From assembly GCF_003286085.1 (NCBI RefSeq), contig NW_020825294.1, positions 12,918,501 through 12,982,500 of the forward strand: a stretch of 64,000 bases of DNA, in the 5' to 3' direction. This stretch comes from Drosophila persimilis (lineage: Eukaryota > Arthropoda > Insecta > Diptera > Drosophilidae). Under the pieces are notes generated by a model. It worked only from the letters and a program-made list of their open reading frames with translations, ran no database searches and was not told the DNA's origin. The first letter of the stretch is position 1. Every line of letters begins with the position of its first letter. Shown here in pieces: positions 1 to 11,825 of the stretch. A program made the translations under genes and the position numbers.

Positions 1-3000
1 GCGTAGCCCAAGAGACCCACGCCCATAATTAGAGCAATCCAAAAGCCCAGAGGATTGACGAGCGGCAAGATATTCAGGTAAAAATTGAATCTCGAGTCCA
101 GTGAGTCCGGCAGACTGGGCATCATCTGAAAAGGACGGAATAGATCAGTCCCGCGCTCCAGATGATACTATAGTATGTATCATACTATAGATATGTGTAC
201 TCCGGGTTAGTACTTACAATTTCGAACCAAAGCATCGGTGCGGTCAGGTGGCTGAACCTGGCGACTGTCGGGAAATTGCTCAGATCCTTGAAGTGCATGT
301 TGATCTGAACTTTCACGGACAAAGACAGTGGTAGACCGGATTCCTGAAATTGACAATAACGAAAAGCTAAAATTGTGAGTAAATATATGGTGGGTTCCAA
401 GTACGACACCGTTTCGGCTGCACTTGGCCTAATTTTGGCTAATTGCGCTTAAATGTAGGCCTGGGCATACGGCTACATTCATGTACGATGTGGTAGTTGT
501 CCTTAGTGATTTATCGAATTTTTCGCGAATTTTGCCGTCTGCCGTTGTTGTGTTGTTGCTACTCGTATTCCGTTTTGTTGCTTATGGTTTATTCATTGTA
601 TTTTTCATTTCGAAAAACCGGTAAAACTTGAGGCGAAATTGCTATTGACTGACTGATCAATTGATCAAATCTTGCTCTGATTCGATAATATTCCGAGGCG
701 CTAAGAGCTGGACAGCGACTCCAGCTCCGACTCCAACTACTAGTCATCTGGCTGGTGGGTGTGAGACCCAAGGCAAAGGCTCAGTTGGCCATGATATTGA
801 AATTAATCAGGCAATTAACTGTTCCATTGAACATAGGACAGTTGAGCGGAAGCAGTGAGCACTTGTGCACATTCGATGTGTCTGGGATTGCATTGGAATC
901 CATGGTTGGAAGAACATATTACCTATGTTTCGTGGCCTTTAAGCTAGTAGCTACTGCTCTACACCTCCCGCCTGTCTCATATTGACTTCCTGTAGATTCC
1001 GCTGAAAAGCGGCTAAATCGTGCCAATCAACCAGTTTTAACGATTACTTAATTAGCCGGAAATGTAAATGCGAGTACATCGTACAGCCTCAAATTGAGTT
1101 GAGTTCTCCAATCTGGTCGGAAGAAGAGGAAATCGAAAGATAACGGGCAACAGAATAACGGGGCACCTCAACTATCGCTACTTTGAGTTAATTATGACAT
1201 TTAATTCGAACGAACTCCTACTGAAACCTTCCTTTTGGCATTTTTCATTTAGTCAAGCAGCTTCCAGTCACTGTGACACTGATGATTCGTTTGACACATC
1301 GAAAGTATCCGCGTTATTGCGAAATAAGCCGTAACAAGAACAACGGGCGGCAAGGCGGCAAGGCGGCAATGCGGCATTCACTCCAGTTTTTGCTCGTACG
1401 AGAATTTTGGCCAGGCCAAGGTCGGGATCGTGTATCACCTACCGGTTGTATGACAAACGCCGACGAGTGCTGGGCCGGATCAGGATTCATGCCGGTCACA
1501 TTCTGCTGCAGCCCCACATCGCCGTTCATGAAGTGGGGGAAGCTGAGGGAGATGGGGAAGCCGTAGTAGCAGTCAGTGACGTCAATCAGTCCCACCGGCT
1601 GGCAGTCACCTGTGGAGAATAGAGAGATGCAGGACAAGGATTGTTACAGGAGTGAGTCAACAATTCTCGACAACAGTCGCCAGTCCCCCGTCCCCAGTCG
1701 CCCCAAGCAACAGAGCAACAGTGCCCAAACTTTTCCATGACAATCCGCGACGTTTCCTAGACGTTTCTCAAGAGTACTCCCAAGAGTTGTTGCTAATAGC
1801 GTGTCTCTGTCTGAGGCACACAGCTTAAAATTGCAAAATACAGAAGCAAAATAATAATAACAAAAAAAATAATAATACATATTGTAGGCGGCACGCGTGG
1901 TCCGCACGTGCGTCACTGCCTCAATTTTACGGAATTTTTTTATTTTGTACTTTAGTAAACAGAAACTTTCCATACAAACTGGAAAATATGCTACGAGTTC
2001 GAGTACTCGGAGCTCAATTAACTGCAGTAATGCCAGTGGAAAACTGGAACTGGTGCTCGAGACTCGGCAATTACGAGTATTAATTGGAAAGAGATTTCTT
2101 AAATAATACTCGTACAATCTGACATACAAAGTGACATAACGCCATGAGTCTTACCTTTGCGGCAGAAGCATTTGTTGGCCTCATTGGTGGCCCCGTTGTC
2201 AAAGGCGTTGTCCTCGAAGACATAGTTATAGCCCTTCAGGCTTCCAAACGTTCTCTGCTCGCCCACACGATACTGCAAAATTCACAATTCAATTCTCAAA
2301 CAATTAGTTTACGCTTCCGACCCTGGGAATAGCACTGAAAACTTACCAAATTGATGGGCCTGCACATGCTCTTTCTGAAGAACTTGACCGTCTCGTTGGG
2401 CTCGATGAAGCTCTTAAACTTAGTGCCGTCTGAGGCGTACTCGATGTTGCTACAGTGATCGCCCTCCCACTGGGGCAGAGTGGTTTCCCCGCGATATGTG
2501 GCGTACAGGCCGGACAGTGCCGGGTTCGGCACGCCCGTGTAAAACGTCTCGAAATCCGTGGAGAAGTCGTACATGCGATCGATGAGCCCGACCTTCTCGA
2601 AGGATATCCAGTTGGGGAGGAAGGTGTTGCCGAGCCTGGCCAATGCCGACGGATAGCCGAACATGAATTCCTTGGCAGTGGTACGAACGATGGGCTCCGC
2701 CTGAGTGCTCACGAAGAGGGTCTTCAGGGCCATTCGAACGAAGAACGGGTGACTGGCAGTCAGGTGGGAGATGGCCTGAAAAAGGATATACACACGTATG
2801 TAAATGGATATGTTACGCTTCGAAGCCAGACACTTGCGTACAGCATCTATGATTCGCGTGCTAAGATTCCTCAGATAAAGTGCAGTTGTGATTCAGGCAT
2901 GTGGTATAAGGTATAAGGTATAAGGTATAAAGTATCAGGTTCATGTGTGTAACTGCCATCCCGGTTCTAATAGTATCTAATATCGGTCTCAGCGGCTCGT

Positions 3001-6000
3001 TACTGCAGGCTATTACAGTCAATAAATATTACATTTAATTAATACAAATTACGTATTTCCTGTGCTGCGGGATGGATTGATGGATTGATTGACTGATCGA
3101 CAAACTAGGCCCTATGCATTATTCAACGTTTCGGGCTCTGGATCTGGATCTGGACCTGGACCTGGACCCGGATCCCTTCCCCCTCTCTCCCCCTTCCTCT
3201 CCCTCTCCCTCTTCACTCTTTACTTCTTGCAGTTGATTGTCTCCTTAATCATCACCTAGAAGCAGGGAATCAGGCATAAATTAAGCGACTTTAGCTCTAT
3301 GCTAATTTAGAATACTTGTAATTGAAACATCGCAAAGACGACAATTAATTATAGTTTTTATAGGTGCATATACATATTAAATTTGTTTACGATTTGCAAT
3401 TGACCCGAGCGTCAAACGTCAGAGAAAATTGCTGCCAATCATTTGACAAAGCGAACACGCCCCCCTCCCAGCTATCGATTAAGGCAATGATTCCAGGCTG
3501 CAGTCTGCAGTCTCCAGTCTCCAGTATCCAGTATCCAGCCTCCTCTATGTTCATCGGTGGAGTAAATTTAGATGTCCCGCAGACACTGCCCTGCCAGGCC
3601 CTTTGTTCGCTAATTAATTGCCCGCCATTTAGCCGGTTTCCAGTACTTTTTTGCGCTGCTGTAGAGGCTGTTAATGTGAATCGTTTATTGACCTAAATGC
3701 GCGCAGGGAGCCCCACTGCTGCTGCCACTGCCCCACTCCGCCGTTTGCTTCGAGAGGAGTACTCGTTGTTGATTTTTTCATGCTGCTCCACACAGCGGAA
3801 ATGAGTATTTTTCATCGTGTGCGCGGCACGCGATCGCACAGCCTGTGCTGTTTGTTTTTCTGTTCTGTGTGTGTACTATGTACTGTGTACTGTGTACTGG
3901 CTACTGGCTACTGTCTTCTGTCTACTGGGTACTGTCTGTTTGTGTCTCCCAATTTGCATATGGAGATATCGATAGGGCCCACCTACTCTATTACGGGATA
4001 TTACAAGTGAATGAACAAGCCATAATTGGGACGGAAAATTACATCACTCTAGAGAGAGAGAGGGAGAGAGGGAGAGAGGGAGAGCCTTTCAGAAGGCTTG
4101 CACAAGTGGTTCGTGACGTAAAGCAGCTTCCTCCAGTATAGCTTCTGAGCTTGATTATACACATCTCATTGGAGCGAGTCTGCCGCAATGACAGAACCTG
4201 TTGAATATGCTAATGCCAATGACAGGCAATCTTCACTGGACTCCCCGTACCTACTGCCTTTTACCTGAAGAAGGTTCTCCTTAACATGATAGTAGCATCC
4301 AATCAGATATGAGATATCAACATATACTCGTACTCACCAGCATTGCAATATTGAGCATTATCACCTCATCATCCTCGCGACGACCTTCGGACATATGCTC
4401 CTGCCAGACCAGGGGATGACTGGGGGTTGTGGACATGGTGTTGTTCTCATTGAACGTGATGTTCTCGTGAGTCATTATCTCCCTAATCAAACCGCCGAGT
4501 GAGTACAAAATTACGTCAAAGCTCCAACAAATTCGCGGATAACTTACTTGTACACGTAGGGACCGACCTGCTCCACCTTGAGCTGTTCGCGGCCGGCCAG
4601 GAACGCCTCGGCGTTGGTTATGTTGAAGAGGTAGATTTTTATATACAAATCGACTGGTGGCTGGGCCCACAGATTGAAGATCTCGCCCTTGTCAGCCATT
4701 ATCAACTTCTGCAAAGAGAGCGTCGAAAGAGTTCAGAGAGCTGTCGCCCGAGTAGTTCAAGAACGCGCCAACTGCCAACTTGCAGGCGCCTAAACGAGCT
4801 GCATTTATGAAGGTACGTGCCAGCACCGAAGGCTGCTCTGCGCCTCTGCGTCTCTGCGGTTTGGGGGCCTGGGCTCTGTCGCGGGCCTCCAATAGGGGCA
4901 TACTCACATAATTGGCAAACAATTTGACAAAGGCTAAGGCCGGCAGTTAAAAGCTTTAGTTTCTGTTTATTGGACTTACCCATTTGAATATCAAATCGTA
5001 GGGTTGAAATACTTTAACCAGCACCGCCGTTGTTATGGCCAAAAACCCAATCGCTAGAAGCAGAAATGCGCCTGCAAAATGAGAGATACAATATGAAAGA
5101 TCGTTCAATACATATAAATTTCCTCATTAAGTTCATTAAAATCCAATTTCATTATGCATAAACAGCCAGGCACGTGTACCACACGCGAAAATCGAGGAAG
5201 GTAAAAATAGAATATTCATAGAATATTAGCGTCCAAGTTTCCAAAACTGATCGTCATTGTACACACATATGTATTCTGATCGGTCTACTCCGAAATGATA
5301 CTCCGAGTGTCCGAGCATTTCTCGACAGAAAGATCGATTATTTGCACGGCCCGGTATGTACAGGGTATGGTATGTACATATACAAATATGTATTCAACTG
5401 AACTTGAATCGTTTCGCATTCGAGAAAGCTACGGATGAAGCTGCAGTGTAGCGCCTTTCTTTCCTGTTTGCATGTCGCTAAAGTCGACCTTGAGACGCGC
5501 AGTGGCATGCCGCATGGAGTCTGTTGACACTCGCGACACTCTTACGCCTCTCTGACATGAGTTATGCTAATTGCAGGGAACTGCATTATGCCGTACATGA
5601 CAGACGCAGACAGCTGTAGACAGCAGCTGATCGGACGATTAGGCCGATCTGCCGATCTGCTGATCTGCTGATCTCCTGCTGACTGCGAGAGACCGTACGA
5701 GAGAGTGCGAGATATGTACTTACATATGTACGTCTTGTGCAATGTGTCACATACATATGTACATATGTGGCTCTAGCGTGTACGTAGTGTAAAATATTTG
5801 AATTTTATGGCCTATTAGTCACGATGCCCGTCAGTTCTGAATGCGTGCATATAAATGTCTTCATTGAAATAGCAGCAGAATAACAGCATTCACGACGTCA
5901 ACAGCAAAATGCTTATGGTCATGTGAGAGTGCGCAAAATGGACAACCTGACCAACCCGCTAACCTGTCCACCCGTTTCTCCCGTACACCCGTACACCCGT

Positions 6001-9000
6001 ACACCCGTACACCCGTTTCTCCCGATGCCCAGGCAGCTTCTGCATCTGCATCTGCAGCGATGTATCTCATCTATTGTGGCCATATGCATGTAAATCCAAT
6101 ACTTAAATGCGTGGCTAGGACACGTGATGCGAGAAGATCTGCCGATAAAATAAGCCTTCTTAAGGTGCCCACCATAAGACCAGAACTGGTTGCTGCTGAT
6201 TATCATTCCGTCAGCCGTCAGAGAGAGGTGTGTTGTGCACTCCACTGGAATTTTACTGATCTCTGGCTAGGGCCTCGACTCGTTTGGGCCTTAATGAGAT
6301 ACCTACTCTATAAAAATGAAGAAAGATGTGTATACTTATTCGGAGTGCAGGGCCTCGATGGGCCTGTTGCCGAGCGGACACTATTAGTCCTCTTAGCTGC
6401 CTCAGCTGTGGGATTCCCAGAACTCCCGTATCCCGTACTGCGAACCACTTATAACTCGCGTAATTGATTAACGAAACACATACGATAACTCATGCACACA
6501 ACAAATCGTCTGGCAATAGGCCGAGATCTGATACATCGATGAATCAGCACAGCAAACCACTTGTGACGCGATCGACCGCATAGAGCATATCGACTTCGTT
6601 GTGGCCTTGCTCGGGTCGTTCTGTTGTTTTGTCTCGTGTTCCTTGTGGTAATGGCTTTGACTCTGACTCTGACTTTGACTTTGACGTTGGCTTTGGCTTT
6701 GGCTTTGAACTTGTTCTCTTGTTCGTGTTCTTCACCTTCCCTTCCATATACTTCAACGATCTCTGGGTCCTGTCCTGCTGCGGGGATCGTCGTAGGCCCT
6801 TCTATGCGGCAACCAGTTTGGAACATATTTTCCTTTCACAGCTTAATTCCCTCCACTCCCCTATTCAAGTATTTAATGGCAAATATTTGTGCTGCTGCTT
6901 GCCTAGTATCAGTGTGGCCTTGGTTGGGCGGAGCGGAGCGACTCTCTGGAACTTCTGGAATAGAAGATCCTCGGACCCGCCCTCGGACCCGCCCCCGGAT
7001 CCCCGGCTAACTTGTATTCCTGCTGGGATTCGTATGCTTGGTTCTGATTCTGGCTTACATATCACTTGGCGTCGGTTCCGCAACTGCTGGAAGTGGCGGA
7101 GCTTCTCCAGCGAGAAGCGACGGTGCGAGTACAGTGCGCCCAGAAAGTCTTTCATCGACTGCCGCCGCATATGGCGGCGTACCACAGTCATGATGGAGAT
7201 GAGGATGGGGGCTTTCGTATCTGCAGTGTTAACCGGCCCAGAGTCAAAATCAAACTAAGAGTGAGTGCCTCGCTGGGGCCCGATGGGCCCTCGGGAACTA
7301 TCATTTCCTTTGAAGTGGTGTTTAATGGCCCCGAGGGCGTTGCTTTGGCTATGGCATGCGGTTCGACGAGCTGCCGTCTCCCCCCAACCTTGCCCAATAG
7401 CAGCATCACCTGGTCCTACCATGATTTGAAGGGGGGAATCAGCCACAATCCGAGCTGTCACTCTCATGGAACCTATGATTCCGTTGCGTGAGGGTATTCG
7501 ACGGTCGCATTGCTGCAACCACTCCACATCTCTCCCACTTAATTAATCGCTTTGTATGCAATGGAGACCGTTTCATATTTGTGGCTAGATGCAAACGTCA
7601 AAAATGATGAACAAAGAACTCGGCTATATTTAAACACAGTCGCACAGTCGTACAGATGTACGAGTACATACTCGTATTTATTGAAATTGTACCTGTACAT
7701 GCAAATTATGTTGAGCTGTGTGGCTCTTTGTTTAATTGCTTTGTTTGTTTTGCCAAATACTCGTATCGGTTTCGGAGAGTTCTGATTGGACTGCCGGGCA
7801 CGTACCGCCAGCTGTTGTGGCCTGCCACCCACCGAGCTGGCCCTGCTCGTGGGAATGCGGCGCTCCATTGGCACTCCACACACGCCGTGCACGCGAACCC
7901 GCTTCAGTTCGGGATCGGGTTCGGGTTCGGCTTCGGCTTCGAGCTCTAGGGGAGGGCCAGCATAGAGAAGGGTGGACTCGAATGAGTTTGTGCCAAGTTT
8001 GTGCCTGAAGTCTTTTGTTTGGCTCTCGTCAAGCTGCAAGAACGCTGACTGAATGGGGGCGGGATGGTGGCGGGGCTTCCTGTCTACTCCGCTCGGCGAT
8101 TAACGGCCACAACAAAACTTTTTTGCGGGTCAGCATCATTGAAACCTGATTGGGGTCTTCAGACAATTTAGATTTATTGCGATGACGTCAGCCAATCAAA
8201 GGTCATTGAATCATCCAGCACGAAGGTTACTTGACAAAATGCTAAGTGAAAGTGGCAGCTGATGGAGACACTTCTTGAACTTGTTGCCTCCGACGGCTCT
8301 GACGTCTCCGTCTCCGCCTCCGCCTCCGACTACACTTCCAGGTTGCTTCACCTCGCACACTTAACCCATTTGAATCGGGGTCTACAGCACCTTCTCTGCC
8401 TGGCATCCCCGTGGGACACCTCTTCTTCTTCACGCCATGAATCACTTTTATTGCTCACTGACAGTTATCATCATGATCCAGCACACAGTCCCCAGCTAGA
8501 GATCTCTGTTTGCTCAACGGTGATTTGGCAATATTTGTGCTTGAGGTAGCGGGGAATTACCCCGGGCCCCATACGCTAAGAGTAGGGATGGTCTGGAGCG
8601 CTGGAGCATTGGAGCATTGGAGCATTGGAGCGTTGAAGAGCTTCTATTGAGCTTTTGAAACTGCTGACAGGTGTAGCCAAAGCTGCCGCCAATTGATTGC
8701 ATCGTAAGCAGATGGATGCTGGATGCTGCAACATGTCGCCATCTCTGGCCAGGGCTGAGTCACAATTGCTGGCAAACTTTTTTAGTGGGGCTCATTCGAT
8801 TTTTGTTGTCCGCTGCGTCCCCTGCACACCCGCCTTTGGCGTGGGGTATTTCGAAATTAAGCGCAAACTAGAACTCGCCCCCCAATAATTATAATTATGG
8901 ATGCCATGCCCCAAACTCGTTTTGCCACTTAAACATACGCATACCACCGTGCCCACCCAGTGGAGCTAGCTCCCTTCTCTTTAATCACCGCCAGATCCGT

Positions 9001-11825
9001 CTGCCCATAACTTGATGCGTCTCAATCAATATGGTGTGTTTGCAGAATGAATGTCTGGGGATCTATTCAGTTTTTCGAATTTCATTTCGCGTGTGTTCTT
9101 GGTGTCTTCTTTGTGATTTCGGAATTATCTATGTGTCCGCTTTTTTGCATAAATAATTTTGCAAGTCGAACAAGAACAAAAATAACTTATAGCGAATAGC
9201 GTATAGCGTATAACGTATAAATAAAACCCATCCGATAATCCTGTTTGGCCATGAACAGGCACTTTTTTATTGAAATTATTTATTGTGAGGCAAAGCATTT
9301 GCCTTTGATAACCGCAACAAGCCACATCACATTTGTTCGCCGGCCAATTTATGCGAGCGAGGCGCGAAACTTGTCTGTTCGGTTCGGCTTGGGGCTGGGG
9401 CTGGGAGCGCCCCCAAATTAACAATAAGTGTGAGGCCGTCGAAATTCCGAATTAAATCGCGACCGAATATTCATTTGCATTGTGTCTTCTGTTCACTCCG
9501 AGTCCAGTTTCTGGCATTGCATTGCACTCTGCTCGTGGAATAGCGAAGCATCTGCAATTCCCCTACGACTATGTATGTATGTATCTCTGGACTCTGCGGC
9601 TAGAACGGTGTCTTGAGGGGTCGACCAATTGTGACTATTCTTCTGTGTGTTTGCTTTGCCGGGGGACTGATGGGGTCTGATTCATAGACTTTGGTGGCCC
9701 GTGTCAATGCTCTTGGCCAAACTGATCTCCATATCATATCATATCTCCATATCAACCTGTTCTTTGGCAGCCAGCGGCAACTATGTGGTTGTACGTACCT
9801 ACAAACGTATCGATTGTGCATAAATTCATTTAGCTACACACTCTACATACGCACTTCAGCTCATCTCAACTGAAGCCATAGCCATACATTCATACGAGTA
9901 CGTATAATATGCTAATTTGCAGATACATGTGTATCTACGTAGGCCCTATTGTAAGTTCAATTCAACGAGAGAACGTGTTGGATGTTTGACTTCCAGAAAG
10001 AAGAGGAGTTCTGGCAAAAGACAGACAATTAAAGATTTAATTGCAGACACGGTTCTCTTGGACTTGTAACGAATTGTGAAAATCAAACAATAATTGCTCT
10101 TACCCTACCTGAACCCTGACCCCGTGTCTATTAATTAAAGCTGTGTGATTTCCGTTCCGGAGTAGAGGGCTCTGTTCAGCGTTTAATTTTGATTCAAGTA
10201 TCGGCTAAACGGTCTCAATTTTCAGTCGATTAGGCTCTCGTATCAATAAATAATTGGCAAACTGAACTACAGATCAAAATTATTCCCAGACCTCCATCAC
10301 TCCACAATATATTTGCAGTACAACATCACTCTGGCCATAACACATTCAATTTCTCTAATTAAAATCGGACAAAAAGTATCAGGAAGTACTCGACGAATGC
10401 TTTAGCCAATATTCACATCACTTGAAGGCAAATGGGGTGCACATGCTCGTAGAGTAGATGCCTGTGTGCGCCTGTGTATCTCTTGGCATAGAATTATTAA
10501 GTGTTTGTACTTTTCTTCAGAATATACATATCGCGTTCTGCTAATAAAAGTGTGCGAAAATTCGTGCTGTTTGCGACTTTTGCGAAAATACGAGTAATCA
10601 AGATTTGTGTTCTAGGTAAAGTTTTTGCCGAATTTCGTTTGTGCCGCATGCATATGTATGTATGTAGGTATGTATGTACAAGCACACAGCTAGGTCGCCA
10701 GCTGCAATCAGAGGTCGGCGATGATACGTATGTACATATGTATGTATGTATGTACATATCTATGTACATAGCTGTCGCGTCGCCCCCTTGCCGGCGGCTA
10801 CTGCCAGAGTTGTCAGACCGCTGGCTTTATATTTCGATCGGCTGTAATTCGAAACTTGAACTTGCCTCACGGCTCCAACAAACATACATATATGGAAGGT
10901 GGCATTTGTCTCGATTACGAGCATGTTATGGTCAAGTTCAGGGTCTAACTGCATCGGCAATTGGCAATTGGCAATTGGCAACTGGCAATTGATTCGCAAA
11001 TGCTTTGGGACCGCTCTTTCCGATCTTGCTTGGCTGGTAGCTTCGCCAAGATAGTTCGAGAAGATTTCATACCAAACTATGTCATTGTCGAATCGGTTTC
11101 GGCTGTTGTTCATTTTCGAATTTTGCTAATCAATGCAACAACAAACATAAAGTGCTATGCTAAACAGCTTCGATGGCTTTTTGTGAGCGGCACGCATAGT
11201 ATCGTATCGTTTCGTTTCGTTTCGTTTCTTGTTTATTTGTTCCGCATGTGGCAAAAGCACGCGATTAAAAACGCCTCGGACAACAACTTTTCATAATTAA
11301 TGCAGCTCCAAATGATCTTCAGACGCACAGAAGCAGACGCCGAACCCGAACCCGAACCCGAACCCGAACCCGAGGCAGCACAAGAAGAAGTACGAGCACA
11401 CACGAGCACTTGGCGGAAGAGGATGCCGTGTAGAAATTTCTAGTCATAGAACGCATCGCATAGAACAACTACAGCTCGAGGGCTTTAAGAGTGGCCCCTT
11501 ACGAGTACTCGAATTATTGCAACTTACGTGTGGGAACTCGATTGCGTTTGCCTTGGTTTGGCTCATTGAAGAAGCTGCCCAGGATGTCCATCGGCTTCAT
11601 GGATCGATTCGCCTTTAGGCTCTTCCGGCGCTGGGCCCTCTGCAGAGCGGCTAGAGCGGACGCGGCGGCGGCAGGATCCGCCTCAGGCAACGCGCACATG
11701 CTGGATCCTGTTGCCATCGGCATCGATTGATCTTGCTGCTGGCCACTGGCGTTGGCGTTGGCCTCTTCATCGCTCACACAAACTGCACTATAACGTCGCG
11801 CAAACATTTTGCCAAAGTCCTTCAT
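1..11825 (-). CDS. CD36/SCARB-family scavenger receptor (3' end beyond window)
   Basis: Class B scavenger receptor: a two-pass plasma- or endosomal-membrane protein with a large glycosylated ectodomain that binds lipids, lipoproteins or debris. Coding exons, each with good splice sites and continuous phase: 11825-11528, 5071-4980, 4708-4548, 4482-4338, 2775-2347, 2272-2155, 1609-1443, 343-218 and 125-1 (open at the edge). The first exon encodes ~99 residues of cytoplasmic tail. The next encodes the first membrane segment (AFLLLAIGFLAITTAVLV) and the family-typical QPYDLIFKW. The ectodomain shows EQVGPYVYKE, several N-x-T sites and the conserved cysteines (GDHCSN, KSMCRP, NKCFCRKGDC, DVTDCYYG). 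The last exon gives the second membrane segment (LGFWIALIMGVGLLGY). Introns are short except those of ~6.5 kb and ~1.6 kb. The family is certain. The ortholog is not: emp-like, perhaps the heterochromatic D. melanogaster CG40006. Start chosen as the only ATG giving a phase-1 donor; a second Met lies six codons in. Confidence 0.9.
3127..3222. repeat. Hexamer repeat plus pyrimidine tract in CD36-gene intron
   Basis: Degenerate tandem hexamers (GGATCT, GGACCT, GGACCC) run directly into a C/T-only tract of about 40 bases. The block lies in the ~1.6-kb intron between the exons at 4338 and 2775. No coding potential was seen. Confidence 0.8.
5974..6017. repeat. CCCGTACA tandem octamer
   Basis: About four head-to-tail copies of CCCGTACA, flanked on both sides by CCCGTTTCTC. 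It lies in the first large intron of the CD36-family gene. Confidence 0.85.
6655..6716. repeat. TGACTC/TGACTT/TGGCTT hexamer array
   Basis: About ten hexamers on the plus strand shift stepwise from GACTCT through GACTTT to GGCTTT. They create open frames with alternating residues on both strands, which I treat as artefacts. Confidence 0.85.
7059..8033 (-). CDS. Alternative N-terminal exons of the CD36-family gene
   Basis: Two further coding exons lie in the long first intron of the receptor gene. Exon 8033-7806 has acceptor ttcttgcag, donor GTACGT and 76 codons in phase 0-0. It begins LDESQTKDFRHKLG, has an E/P-rich run and ends GGRPQQLA. Exon 7254-7059 has acceptor ctcttag and donor GTAAGC, runs phase 0 to 1, and encodes 65 codons rich in Arg (MTVVRRHMRRQSMKDFLGAL, then LEKLRHFQQLRNRRQV). 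Its phase-1 end fits exactly the membrane-segment exon at 5071, the same acceptor used by the 11825-11528 exon. The two sets would therefore give alternative cytoplasmic tails before an identical ectodomain. Translation could start at the Met at 7191, or further upstream in an exon not located. An ORF starting at 12,660 has a phase-0 end but a weak donor. Confidence 0.6.
10651..10764. repeat. ATGT/TACATATGTA microsatellite
   Basis: Tracts of (TATG)n with interspersed TACATATGTA palindromes. The same class recurs at about 13330, 17890, 18125-18182, 20310-20350, 22345-22375, 24050-24080, 46280-46305, 53353-53370, 61255-61320, 62120-62150 and 62940-62975. Confidence 0.85.
11338..11374. repeat. 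CCGAAC hexamer array
   Basis: Five to six perfect GAACCC units just downstream of the first coding exon of the receptor on the minus strand, inside its first intron. A related GGTTCG/GGCTTC run lies at about 7915-7945 inside the alternative exon, where it encodes the E-A-E-P-E-P stretch. Confidence 0.85.

Larger units (their letters stand above)
8034..11527. other. CD36-gene first intron, upstream part: no convincing gene
   Basis: About 3.5 kb between the alternative N-terminal exons and the first coding exon. It holds GGAGCATT-type tandem repeats near 8594-8640, ATTGGCA pentamer-like repeats near 10955-10990 and TACATATGTA/GTATG microsatellites near 10651-10760. Short open frames on both strands show no codon bias or recognisable domain. 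Confidence 0.6.

Noticed and set aside
6599..7258. 219-residue plus-strand ORF over the CD36-gene intron
   Set aside because: Its first third is the translated hexamer array at 6655-6716, and the rest is antisense to the better-supported alternative exon 7254-7059.
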